A DNA stretch of 64,000 bases. It comes from Candidatus Gastranaerophilales bacterium (GTDB lineage Bacteria > Cyanobacteriota > Vampirovibrionia > Gastranaerophilales > Gastranaerophilaceae). The notes under the pieces are model-generated. The model did not search any database, was not told the DNA's origin, and saw only the letters and a program-made list of their open reading frames with translations. Where the stretch lies: contig CALVAR010000007.1 in assembly GCA_944325575.1 (NCBI GenBank), positions 1 through 64,000 of the forward strand, read 5' to 3'. The translations under genes and the position numbers were made by a program. Of this stretch, positions 18,472-25,593 are shown in pieces (within the stretch, counting starts at the first letter, position 1; every line of letters starts with the position of its first letter).

Positions 18472-20699
18472 TGAAAATTAACGGCGGTTCATATTATGCA
18501 GCACCAATAAAACCTAATTTTAAGGCATCTTTGCTCACACAAATGATGCAAAATTATGGTACACAAAATGCTGTTGCCGTACAAAATACAAAATCGCCCG
18601 TGAATGCGGCTTATCTTCCCGTTTCTACACCTTCAGCAGACAATTACAACCGCACATATGCTCAGGGCAGCCTTATGACGCTTCTGCTTAATAAAACACA
18701 GGGTAAAAATATTCCCGCACCTGCAGGTGTTTCTACAGAAAGTGTTTCACAACCGCTGCATTATAAAAACAATTTGCGTTCAATGTTCCAAAACAATCAG
18801 GCAGTTATTTATGCAATGATTCCGAGAACTTTTAATGCAAAAGATACCAATGGCAACGGACTGATTGATAAAAATGAAGAGCCCGGATATTTTACAAATA
18901 TGGTAGAAAGGCTTGATGAACTAAAAACATATGGAATTAATACACTGCACTGGCTGCCTATAAACCCTCCGGGACAATTGGCGGCAAAAGGCAGTGCCGG
19001 TTCTGTATATGCACCGATGGATTATCTTTCCATAGATCCGAAGCTTGATGACCCAAGAAACCCGAAATCCGTCTATGAAGAAGCAAAAGATGCCATAAAC
19101 GAATGCCACAAAAGAGGCATTAAGGTTATGGTAGATTTGCCAAGCTGTATGTCTGTTGATCTTTATGAAAGCCGTCCTGATTTGAGAGCTACGGATGCCG
19201 AAGGCAAACCCAAAACTCCTGAAGGATGGGAAGATATAAGAATGTTTAATCCTTGGGAAGACAAGGATAAAAAAATACTGAATAAAGCTTTATTTGATTA
19301 TCATAAAAAATTTATAGATATGTGTATTGACCTTGGTATAGACGGAATCAGAGCCGATGTAGGAAGAGCAAAACCGCCGGAATTCTGGGATCATCTGATT
19401 TCTTATGCAAGAAGCAAAGACCCTGAATTTGCATTTCTTGCCGAATGTTATACTTATGAAGACGCTTCTCCTATGAAGAACATGCCTGCTGACCGTCCGG
19501 AAGAAGCTTTAGAATCCGGTTTTGATTCATATTACGGACAGTACCATATTTTCCATATGTGGAAAGCAAAAGATTTCCATAAATTTATTGAAGACAATTT
19601 AGACATGTCATACAGACACAATAAAGGAAAATCTTTAATCGGTTCTTTTGCCACTCACGATGACCACAGCCCAATGTCTAACGGAGGACCGGACTATTGC
19701 ATGATGACCAATGTTATTCAAACAACCGTTCCTATGACAAATCCGTATATTGTAACGGGCTATGAATCCGGTGACAGATATATTTATGAATACGGCAGCA
19801 AATATGTTAATAAAACATTTAATGAATTATTGGAAAATGCATCTTACCAGAGAACTGTGGATTGCATTTTAAATTCCGTAGATTTCAAGAAAAATCTTTT
19901 GCAACTGCTAAATACAACTAAACCTGTATCACAGCTAAAACAGGATAATAAATACGGAAACAATATCAACTTCTTGCTCTCATTCTCGAACAAAATTTCC
20001 GAATATATAGAACAAAATCCTGATGCAACGTTCCAGCAGTTATATTCACAATCCGAATTCCAAAATATATTCGGATACATAGACAGTATTGCATCAAAAA
20101 ATTTCAACATAAAACAGTTAATGGATTCTCCTCAGGCAAGAAATATGACTGTTGAACAGCTTGCTGCTGATCCTAAATTTAAAGATGTAATAGAATTTTT
20201 CAAAGAATATAAACTGACAAAAGACAATATAACCTATTATACAAGCCCTGAACATGTTGATATCTTCAACGAAGCGGCAAAACCGGGCGGTGAGCATCCT
20301 GAAATAGGTCAGCATTTCGGCTATTTGATGAATTGTGTAAGACCGCGCTACGGTGAACTTATTACAAAAGGAAGCTACATAGAGCTCAAAGTCGACAACA
20401 ATAACCGTGATGAAGTTATTGCTTATGCAAGATGCAAAGACGGCAAGACACTTGTTACTATTGCAAATCACGATGTAAATGCAAGACAAAAGGTTAAAGT
20501 CAACATACCGGGGCTTAAATCAACACAAAAACTCGAAGATTTGTCTCCTAAATACGGAACAGGAAGCACTTGGAAAGCTAAGAACAATGCTATAGAAATT
20601 GATCTTGGTCCTGCGCAGGCACATATCTTTGAGGTTGATGTACCTGATTTGGAAGCAAGAATGCAAAATTCCGGTAAAGAATTCTACCAGAATTTGTAA
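18471..20699 (+). CDS. GH13-family alpha-glucan enzyme, atypical
   Basis: A 742-residue enzyme of the alpha-amylase (GH13) barrel family. After a ~100-residue polar N-terminus without signal peptide comes the barrel. Region II is GIDGIRADVG (nucleophile Asp296), region III FLAECYT (acid Glu325) and region IV FATHDDHS (His396-Asp397). Region I is unusual: VMVDLPSCMS has no Asn-His after the Asp. With RPDLRATDAEG and the WDHLI...FLAE spacing, this looks more like GlgE (GH13_3, maltosyltransferase) than amylase, which is an inference. A canonical EF-hand type loop DTNGNGLIDKNE (125-136) is inserted before the first barrel helix. The C-terminal ~120 residues form an all-beta domain. It probably acts on glucan in the cytoplasm, possibly at the membrane with its two operon partners. 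Confidence 0.85.
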   Translation: MKINGGSYYAAPIKPNFKASLLTQMMQNYGTQNAVAVQNTKSPVNAAYLPVSTPSADNYNRTYAQGSLMTLLLNKTQGKNIPAPAGVSTESVSQPLHYKNNLRSMFQNNQAVIYAMIPRTFNAKDTNGNGLIDKNEEPGYFTNMVERLDELKTYGINTLHWLPINPPGQLAAKGSAGSVYAPMDYLSIDPKLDDPRNPKSVYEEAKDAINECHKRGIKVMVDLPSCMSVDLYESRPDLRATDAEGKPKTPEGWEDIRMFNPWEDKDKKILNKALFDYHKKFIDMCIDLGIDGIRADVGRAKPPEFWDHLISYARSKDPEFAFLAECYTYEDASPMKNMPADRPEEALESGFDSYYGQYHIFHMWKAKDFHKFIEDNLDMSYRHNKGKSLIGSFATHDDHSPMSNGGPDYCMMTNVIQTTVPMTNPYIVTGYESGDRYIYEYGSKYVNKTFNELLENASYQRTVDCILNSVDFKKNLLQLLNTTKPVSQLKQDNKYGNNINFLLSFSNKISEYIEQNPDATFQQLYSQSEFQNIFGYIDSIASKNFNIKQLMDSPQARNMTVEQLAADPKFKDVIEFFKEYKLTKDNITYYTSPEHVDIFNEAAKPGGEHPEIGQHFGYLMNCVRPRYGELITKGSYIELKVDNNNRDEVIAYARCKDGKTLVTIANHDVNARQKVKVNIPGLKSTQKLEDLSPKYGTGSTWKAKNNAIEIDLGPAQAHIFEVDVPDLEARMQNSGKEFYQNL

Positions 20700-20735
20700 A
20701 TGCTTGCATACAGCGAACTTTTTAATAAAAGCGGA

Positions 20736-20981
20736 CTAAACTTCTAAAAATAATTTTCTGCCTACTATATTTGGTTTGCCGTTATAGTAGCCTGCAAAAT
20801 ATCCGCCTCTTACAGGCTGGTTTTTGCCGTAGAAGTTAGAATGAATTGTTGAATTTGCCATAAAAGGATTTGAGGAAGAAGACGCAAACGGATTGATGGA
20901 TGTCGATTGGACATTGCTTATTGCCGTAGATTTTGACGGAGTAAGAGTTTGCGAAATAATACCTATCAAGTTTCTTATCAT
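20736..20981 (-). CDS. Hypothetical protein, 81 residues, aromatic-glycine C-terminus
   Basis: A small protein with a strong GGAAAGGA site before its ATG. It starts with a short hydrophobic helix (MIRNLIGIISQTL), continues with a Ser/Asn/Pro-rich linker and ends in a compact Tyr/Gly motif (RGGYFAGYYNGKPNIVGRK) that looks like a conserved unit. It converges on the GH13 gene. Function unknown. Confidence 0.55.
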   Translation of the reverse strand: MIRNLIGIISQTLTPSKSTAISNVQSTSINPFASSSSNPFMANSTIHSNFYGKNQPVRGGYFAGYYNGKPNIVGRKLFLEV

Positions 20982-21178
20982 AAAAATCCTTTCCTGGATA
21001 TGGGGATGAGACCGAATCCTAATTTACTGACATTTTTATTTATAAGAAAAAATTAGAATTCGTCATGTTTATTATAATACTTTATTAAAATTTGTTAAGT
21101 AGTTTTTATAAAAAATCACCTGAACTGCGTATGCAAACTTTTGTATGCAGTGGCAATATAAAAGTAGGAGAAAAGAAA

Positions 21179-21385
21179 ATGATTAAAAAATGTCCTTTTA
21201 ACTTTGATGAATGTACACCCGAATGCGCGCTCTTTATTGCTCCTGCAGACATAAACGAGCTTGTATCAAGCCGTTTAACAAGTATCGGAGTATATGACAA
21301 AACTCACGGTATGTGTTCATTTAAAAATCATGCTCTTGCAAAAAGCAGAGAAATTTTTGAAAAAAGCCAGTCCAATAAATTTTAG
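21179..21385 (+). CDS. Small Cys-rich protein, 68 residues
   Basis: Begins MIKKCPFNFDECTPECALFI from the ATG at 21179, behind TAGGAG. An upstream in-frame extension to 21092 has no site. Cysteines at ~5, 12, 16 and ~51 (HGMCSF) could bind a metal or iron-sulfur cluster. The rest is a short helical tail. I recognise no family. It stands alone before the FliK-like gene at 21450. Confidence 0.6.
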   Translation: MIKKCPFNFDECTPECALFIAPADINELVSSRLTSIGVYDKTHGMCSFKNHALAKSREIFEKSQSNKF

Positions 21386-21449
21386 CAAGCTTTGTTTTTA
21401 CAAAAAAATTTATTATACTTATTAAATATAAAAAATACGCGGCTCTCAG

Positions 21450-22439
21450 ATGAGTGAAATTAGTTTAGGACAATTTATAAAAAATGTATTTGACTACAGT
21501 ACCGGTAAGATGCCTGCGCAGCAGCCCGGTAAAGTAGCCAATGAAAATTTTCAGCGTGCACAGAATGAAGCTATGAAAATGGTGCAGCAAACTGCCCAGA
21601 ATATTGCCAATAATATGGCAAGACAGCAGGATATCCTTAATACACAGATGATGCTGAAACAGCTTACCAATACGGAGCAGTCATGGCTTATGAAGCACAT
21701 GTTTGATTTTCCCGAAAATTTGACACAGCTTTTGGAGCAGATTGTAACTCAAGGAAAGACTGTAAGCTCTAAAGAACTTGCATCTTTAATGACAAAAGAG
21801 CTTGATCTGTCAAAAATACTTGTTTTGCTGCAAACAAACGGCAAGGCTGCTCTTGAAAAACTCTCTAAAATGATTGCAACTATGAATCAATCAGGAATAT
21901 ATAACACCCAGCAGCTAAAAGAAATGTCTGTACTGATAAATGCCTGTATTCCGGCAAATGATGCTTCGCAGGCACAGATACTAAAGAGCCTTATGGTTAT
22001 GTATCTGCCCTGGCTGCCTTTGAATGAAAGTGTAGGGTTCAATTTTGGAGCTGATTCTGCAGCAGAAGGGCAAAAAAGTGCCGGAGAGGACACAATTACT
22101 ATTATCATAACCACAAAGAACTACGGTATTGTAAAAATTCTTCTCTATAATAATGAACAGGGCTATTCTATGGATGTGAACTGTTCGGATACTTTTCCGA
22201 AAGAAAGATTCAATGAAGCTGTCAAAGTTGAAAATGCGCTGCACCTGTCAGAAAATCCTTCTTATACGGTAAGAAAAAACGCCGGTGATACAGAAGAAAA
22301 TAAAGAAATGAAGGTGGAATTTTCGAAATCCGCCAAAGTTTCTCCTCAGCTTTTAATTATTGTGCATGCAATCATCAGAATAATTACGGAATTGGACAAT
22401 ACCGGTTCTCTTGAGAAAAAAAGGAAAGAAGATGTCTGA
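21450..22439 (+). CDS. Unrecognised protein with a possible Flg_hook-like C-terminal domain
   Basis: A 329-residue soluble protein. The N-terminal ~190 residues are helical and rich in Gln, Met and Leu (QRAQNEAMKMVQQTAQNIAN). Then comes a beta segment TITIIITTKNYGIVKILLYN followed by GYSMDVNCSDTF and a helix, resembling the strand order of FliK-type Flg_hook domains. In some Firmicutes a FliK-like protein of this size (YlqG) precedes a small FlhB-like protein (YlqH). Here a good site (AAAGGAAAGAAG) and an overlapping ATG sit at the 3' end, but the following frame stops after 25 codons inside the compositional island. The function proposal is an inference. Confidence 0.6.
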   Translation: MSEISLGQFIKNVFDYSTGKMPAQQPGKVANENFQRAQNEAMKMVQQTAQNIANNMARQQDILNTQMMLKQLTNTEQSWLMKHMFDFPENLTQLLEQIVTQGKTVSSKELASLMTKELDLSKILVLLQTNGKAALEKLSKMIATMNQSGIYNTQQLKEMSVLINACIPANDASQAQILKSLMVMYLPWLPLNESVGFNFGADSAAEGQKSAGEDTITIIITTKNYGIVKILLYNNEQGYSMDVNCSDTFPKERFNEAVKVENALHLSENPSYTVRKNAGDTEENKEMKVEFSKSAKVSPQLLIIVHAIIRIITELDNTGSLEKKRKEDV

Positions 22440-22509
22440 GGTGGCCTCGCTTGTACTCAAGAGCATCCTGATATGTACGGCTCGTAAACTCGCCTACATC
22501 TCAAGCTAG
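22432..22509 (+). pseudogene. Coupled start leading into a 25-codon frame; possibly truncated gene
   Basis: ATG at 22432 overlaps the preceding stop codon by eight bases and has a strong AAAGGAAAGAAG site. That is the usual look of a translationally coupled operon gene. The frame reads MSEVASLVLKSILICTARK and then stops at TAG 22507. From about 22440 the base composition changes sharply, so the rest of the original gene may have been replaced or displaced by the island. Confidence 0.3.
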
Positions 22510-22530
22510 AAGTGGTACACACTCTGCCGA

Positions 22531-22555
22531 ATAAATATGCCAGTGGCATATTTAT
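22531..22555. repeat. Perfect 12-base-arm palindrome
   Basis: ATAAATATGCCA and TGGCATATTTAT are exact reverse complements separated by one G. It can form a cruciform or hairpin or act as a binding site for a dimer. Weaker pairing continues outward (CACTC near 22518 with GAGTG near 22566). No T-run follows, so it is not a plain terminator. Confidence 0.8.
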
Positions 22556-22608
22556 GAGAGGTAGCGAGTGACGCCATATCTAGAATTTTGCTGAAGTGAC
22601 CCCATGCA

Positions 22609-22722
22609 CTGTCTTGAAATCAGACGCTCACGAAAACTCAATGTTTCCGCTCGCAATGGCACTGGGTTCGGCTATGCCTCACACGGCGTGCCAGTCCGAT
22701 TTCGCTGTCTTGAAATCAGACG
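22609..22722. repeat. 18-base direct repeat, 96 bases apart
   Basis: CTGTCTTGAAATCAGACG occurs at 22609-22626 and again at 22705-22722. The bases before the second copy (GTCCGATTTCG) recur as GTCAGATTTCGCTGT near 22777. Together these outline a degenerate unit of about 80-96 bases repeated two to three times. Confidence 0.75.
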
Positions 22723-22977
22723 TTCGGGAAAAGCGTGGTTTTCCCTCACAAGGGGCGTTCCTTTCAGTCAGCCCCGTCAGATTTCGCTGTTGACTGTGCT
22801 GGACTTGTTGGTAAAAATGTACTTGTTTATTGCACAGGTTCATCAAGCGGATTTTCGGACGGACAAAGTCCGGGGAGCGAGGTACGAAGTGAGCACAAGC
22901 GAAGCAAAGCGAACGACAGTACCGAGCGTGAAGAAAATCCAAGAAGTAGTCGGAGTCAGTTGACAATATGAAATACT

Positions 22978-23109
22978 CTAACTTTTCTTTTCTGTTTTAA
23001 GTGCTTTTTCATACATAACAGACTTTATGAAGTTATTTTTTAAAACATCATTAAGTGTATTATATTTTTGAAAAACAAGTATTTCTTTTCTGTCTGCGTA
23101 TTGTTTCAT
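22978..23109 (-). CDS. Micro-ORF coupled to the DAHP synthase gene, 43 residues
   Basis: The ATG at 23109 overlaps the aroF stop codon as TAATG. The frame encodes 43 residues beginning MKQYADRKEILVFQKYNT and ending YEKALKTEKKS. It is Lys-rich, predicted helical and soluble, with no Cys and no membrane span. Coupling by TAATG is the standard operon junction in this window (for example at 15469, 18471 and 47470), which supports a real gene. No family is recognised. Confidence 0.45.
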   Translation of the reverse strand: MKQYADRKEILVFQKYNTLNDVLKNNFIKSVMYEKALKTEKKS

Positions 23110-24173
23110 TATCTTAGTGCTGCTTTTTCTATTTCGGCTTTTAAAACTTTGTTATCGTAATCGATTCTTCCGATGAGTTTGTTCAAATGTCTTTGTGTTT
23201 CTCTGAATTGTGTTAAATTTAAGCTTTGAGCACCGTCAGAAGAAGCATTATCAGGGTCATTGTGTATTTCTATCATGAGTCCGTTTGCTCCCGCCATCAG
23301 TGCCGCTTTGCTCATCGGTTCAACAAGATATCTCCTGCCCGTACCATGGCTCGGGTCTGCAATTATCGGCAAGTGTGAATATTTTTTTATAATCGGTATT
23401 GCGGCAATATCAAGGGTGTTTCTTGTAAATGTTGAATCAAACCCTTTTACACCTCTTTCACATAAAATAACCTTATCGTTATCATTTGCCATTATATGCT
23501 CAGCTGCAAGCAAAAATTCTCTGATAGTTGCTGCCGGACCTCTTTTTAAAAGAACAGGCTTTCCGGCTTTGCCGACAGCTTTAAGCAGTTTAAAGTTCTG
23601 CATATTCCTTGCACCGATTTGTATAAGATCAACGTAATCACAGAACATATCAACATCCGTCGTATCCATAACTTCAGAAACAACAAGCAATCCTGTTTTT
23701 TCTGCAGCTTCTTTTAGATAGCAAAGTCCTTTTTCTCCAAGCCCGTCAAAATCATAAGGGGATGTTCTGGGTTTAAATGCACCGCCTCTTAAAAATTCGC
23801 AGCCCATTTCTTTTGCCGCCAAAGCAACTTCCATAAGCCAGTCAAAATCTTTTTCAACAGAACACGGCCCCACCATCATAACAGGTTTTTCCAAACCTCC
23901 TACTTTTACTCCGTTTTTAAACTCTATGACGGTATCTTCTTCTTTTGATTCTCTTGACGCAAGCTTATACGGTTCTTGTATAAGTTTTACTTCTCTTACA
24001 CCTTCAAATGAAGCCACGGATTGCGGTTCTATAAGCCTTTTATCGCCTATTGCCGCCAAAACCGTCATAACATCGCCATGGTTTAAAACTATTTTAAACC
24101 CCTTAGCCTCCATATATCTTTTTACTGCGTTTATCTGTTCGACTGTGGCCTTTGGCTCCATTATTATTATCAT
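23109..24173 (-). CDS. aroF: 3-deoxy-7-phosphoheptulonate (DAHP) synthase, type I-beta
   Basis: This is the first enzyme of the shikimate pathway, condensing PEP and erythrose-4-phosphate. The 354-residue protein has an N-terminal ~70-residue ferredoxin-like regulatory domain (MEPKATVEQINAVKRYM, RLIEPQSV) followed by the barrel. Barrel motifs are GPCSVE, RGGAFKPRTSPYDFDGLG, IQIGARNMQNF, LLKRG, DPSHGTGRR and LMIEIHNDPDNASSDG. These are the type I-beta marks (Thermotoga/Bacillus kind). It is followed by a coupled micro-ORF and lies about 20 bases after the nucleotidyltransferase gene on the same strand. Confidence 0.95.
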   Translation of the reverse strand: MIIIMEPKATVEQINAVKRYMEAKGFKIVLNHGDVMTVLAAIGDKRLIEPQSVASFEGVREVKLIQEPYKLASRESKEEDTVIEFKNGVKVGGLEKPVMMVGPCSVEKDFDWLMEVALAAKEMGCEFLRGGAFKPRTSPYDFDGLGEKGLCYLKEAAEKTGLLVVSEVMDTTDVDMFCDYVDLIQIGARNMQNFKLLKAVGKAGKPVLLKRGPAATIREFLLAAEHIMANDNDKVILCERGVKGFDSTFTRNTLDIAAIPIIKKYSHLPIIADPSHGTGRRYLVEPMSKAALMAGANGLMIEIHNDPDNASSDGAQSLNLTQFRETQRHLNKLIGRIDYDNKVLKAEIEKAALR

Positions 24174-24193
24174 GTTTCGTTTTTCCTTTTATT

Positions 24194-25213
24194 TTATTGT
24201 GTTATCAAGTCAGGTTCAACAACCTTGTCAGGAGCAAGTATTTTATCTTTCAGAGAAGATTTAATAATACAATTGTTTGCAGCAACTACATTTTCCAACG
24301 TAACATTATCGCCTATTTCAACGTTGTCCCATAAAATAACATTATTCAGGGTTACATTTTTTCCGATTTTGCAATTATTACCGATAATTACATTATTCAA
24401 AATTTTTATATTTTCATGGATATCGCAATCATCACCGATACAATATACGGCATCGTATTTTCTCATTATATTCGGATTTTTTATCATTACTTTGCGATTC
24501 AGTGCATCTTTATTTGATTGAATATACTGCGGAATACTTCCGATATCAGACCAGTATGAGTATATTCTGTATACATTAATATTTTCGCCAGCGGCTAAAA
24601 GCGCCGGAAAAACATTTTTTGCAAAGTCGTATACTACACCATCCGGTATAAAATCAAATATTCTTTTATTAAATACATAAATTCCCGTATTTATATAATT
24701 GCTTTTGGCCAGTTCAACTGGCGGTTTTTCCTGAAATTCCGTAACAATATGTTCTGCGGACGGTACAACTACACCGTATTTGGAAACTTCTTCATGATCG
24801 ACTGCAACAATTGCCATTGTCGCAATACATCCGCTTTCTTTATGCGATTTGACTATTTTATTTAAATCCGCATCATGAAGCCCGTCAGCGCTTACTACAA
24901 TAAAATCATCCACATCATCAAAGAAAAACTGACATTTTTTTACCCCGCCTGCTGTTCCGGAGAGGCTGTCCTCATAGATACTGGCAAATTTAATATCAAC
25001 GGGAGAGTTTACACTGTAACGTTTTTGTATACTTTCTGCAAGGTAATGAGTATTTGCAATAACTTCTTCTACCCCGAAATCCTTAAGTTTTTCAAGCAAA
25101 ATATCCATAACAGGCTTATTTATAATTGGCACAAGAGGTTTGGGAATTCTCTGAGTAAGAGGATCCAATCTTGAACCGACTCCCGCTGCCATTACCATTG
25201 CCTTTTTTATCAA
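24194..25213 (-). CDS. Sugar-phosphate nucleotidyltransferase with hexapeptide-repeat tail
   Basis: A 339-residue cytoplasmic enzyme that activates a sugar-1-phosphate with NTP, most like mannose-1-phosphate guanylyltransferase or glucose-1-phosphate transferases. Motifs are MVMAAGVGSRLDPLT and IPKPLVPI at the N-terminus, VSADGLHDADL in the middle and PPVELAKSNYINTGIYVF. From ~235 on there are left-handed-helix repeats (NNVIIGNNCKIGKNVTLNNV, DNVEIGDNVTLENV). The start is TTG at 25213, seven bases after GGAGAG. A TTG at 25228 would lie on the ribosome site itself. The nucleotide and sugar used cannot be read here. It may supply sugars for LPS or capsule. Confidence 0.85.
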   Translation of the reverse strand: MIKKAMVMAAGVGSRLDPLTQRIPKPLVPIINKPVMDILLEKLKDFGVEEVIANTHYLAESIQKRYSVNSPVDIKFASIYEDSLSGTAGGVKKCQFFFDDVDDFIVVSADGLHDADLNKIVKSHKESGCIATMAIVAVDHEEVSKYGVVVPSAEHIVTEFQEKPPVELAKSNYINTGIYVFNKRIFDFIPDGVVYDFAKNVFPALLAAGENINVYRIYSYWSDIGSIPQYIQSNKDALNRKVMIKNPNIMRKYDAVYCIGDDCDIHENIKILNNVIIGNNCKIGKNVTLNNVILWDNVEIGDNVTLENVVAANNCIIKSSLKDKILAPDKVVEPDLITQ

Positions 25214-25228
25214 AACGATACTCTCCAA

Positions 25229-25593
25229 TCATTAACTTATCAAAATTGTATTATAAATCACATTGCCTGTACATTTTATTAAGGCATTTTTTAACATTTG
25301 ATTCACAATTAAATATGTTTTCGGCGGAATAGGGTTTAGCGCAAATAAGAAAACCTGTGTTATTCTAAAATATCGGACCTGTATAATAGCAGTGATGGTG
25401 TTCTGTTCAGAATCACATTTTTTGTGTAATCTAAGAACAGATAAAACCCTAAAATAACTTCAGGGGAACGATTTTAAGCATTTTCTGCATAAACTGCTAT
25501 ATAAAACCCAGATAAAGGGGCTTTTATAAAAACTATAACTATGAAATAATAAAGAAATAAATAAGATTTTCTGACACTTAAGGAGAAATATAC
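25229..25593. other. Intergenic region between nucleotidyltransferase and Clp-N protein
   Basis: A 365-base gap between diverging genes with no supported frame. It contains GTGATggtgttctgttcagAATCAC-like inverted sequence (~25392-25416) and a 19-base motif GCATAAACTGCTATATAAA (25487-25505). That motif recurs upstream of lptB. AAGGAG lies directly ahead of the GTG at 25594. Promoters for both flanking genes should lie here, but I cannot place them with confidence. Confidence 0.5.

Larger units (their letters stand above)
22440..22977. other. Compositionally foreign island with palindrome and direct repeats
   Basis: These ~540 bases are visibly richer in G and C than the flanks. Frames stay open on both strands at once, which reflects composition rather than coding. 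It holds a 25-base perfect palindrome (22531-22555), an 18-base direct repeat (22609-22626 and 22705-22722) and a third partial copy near 22777. It also has GGAC-AAA-GTCC and GGTAC...GTACC inverted pairs (22881-22885 and 22919-22923) around a run of GCGAA-type repeats. No gene, recombinase or tRNA was recognised. It may be a structured RNA, an integrated non-coding element or a decayed mobile piece. Confidence 0.6.

Noticed and set aside
22604-22963. 119-residue open frame in the island (contains CLEIRRS twice)
   Set aside because: Frames are open in several phases on both strands at once, there is no ribosome site, and the protein repeat simply mirrors the 18-base DNA repeat.
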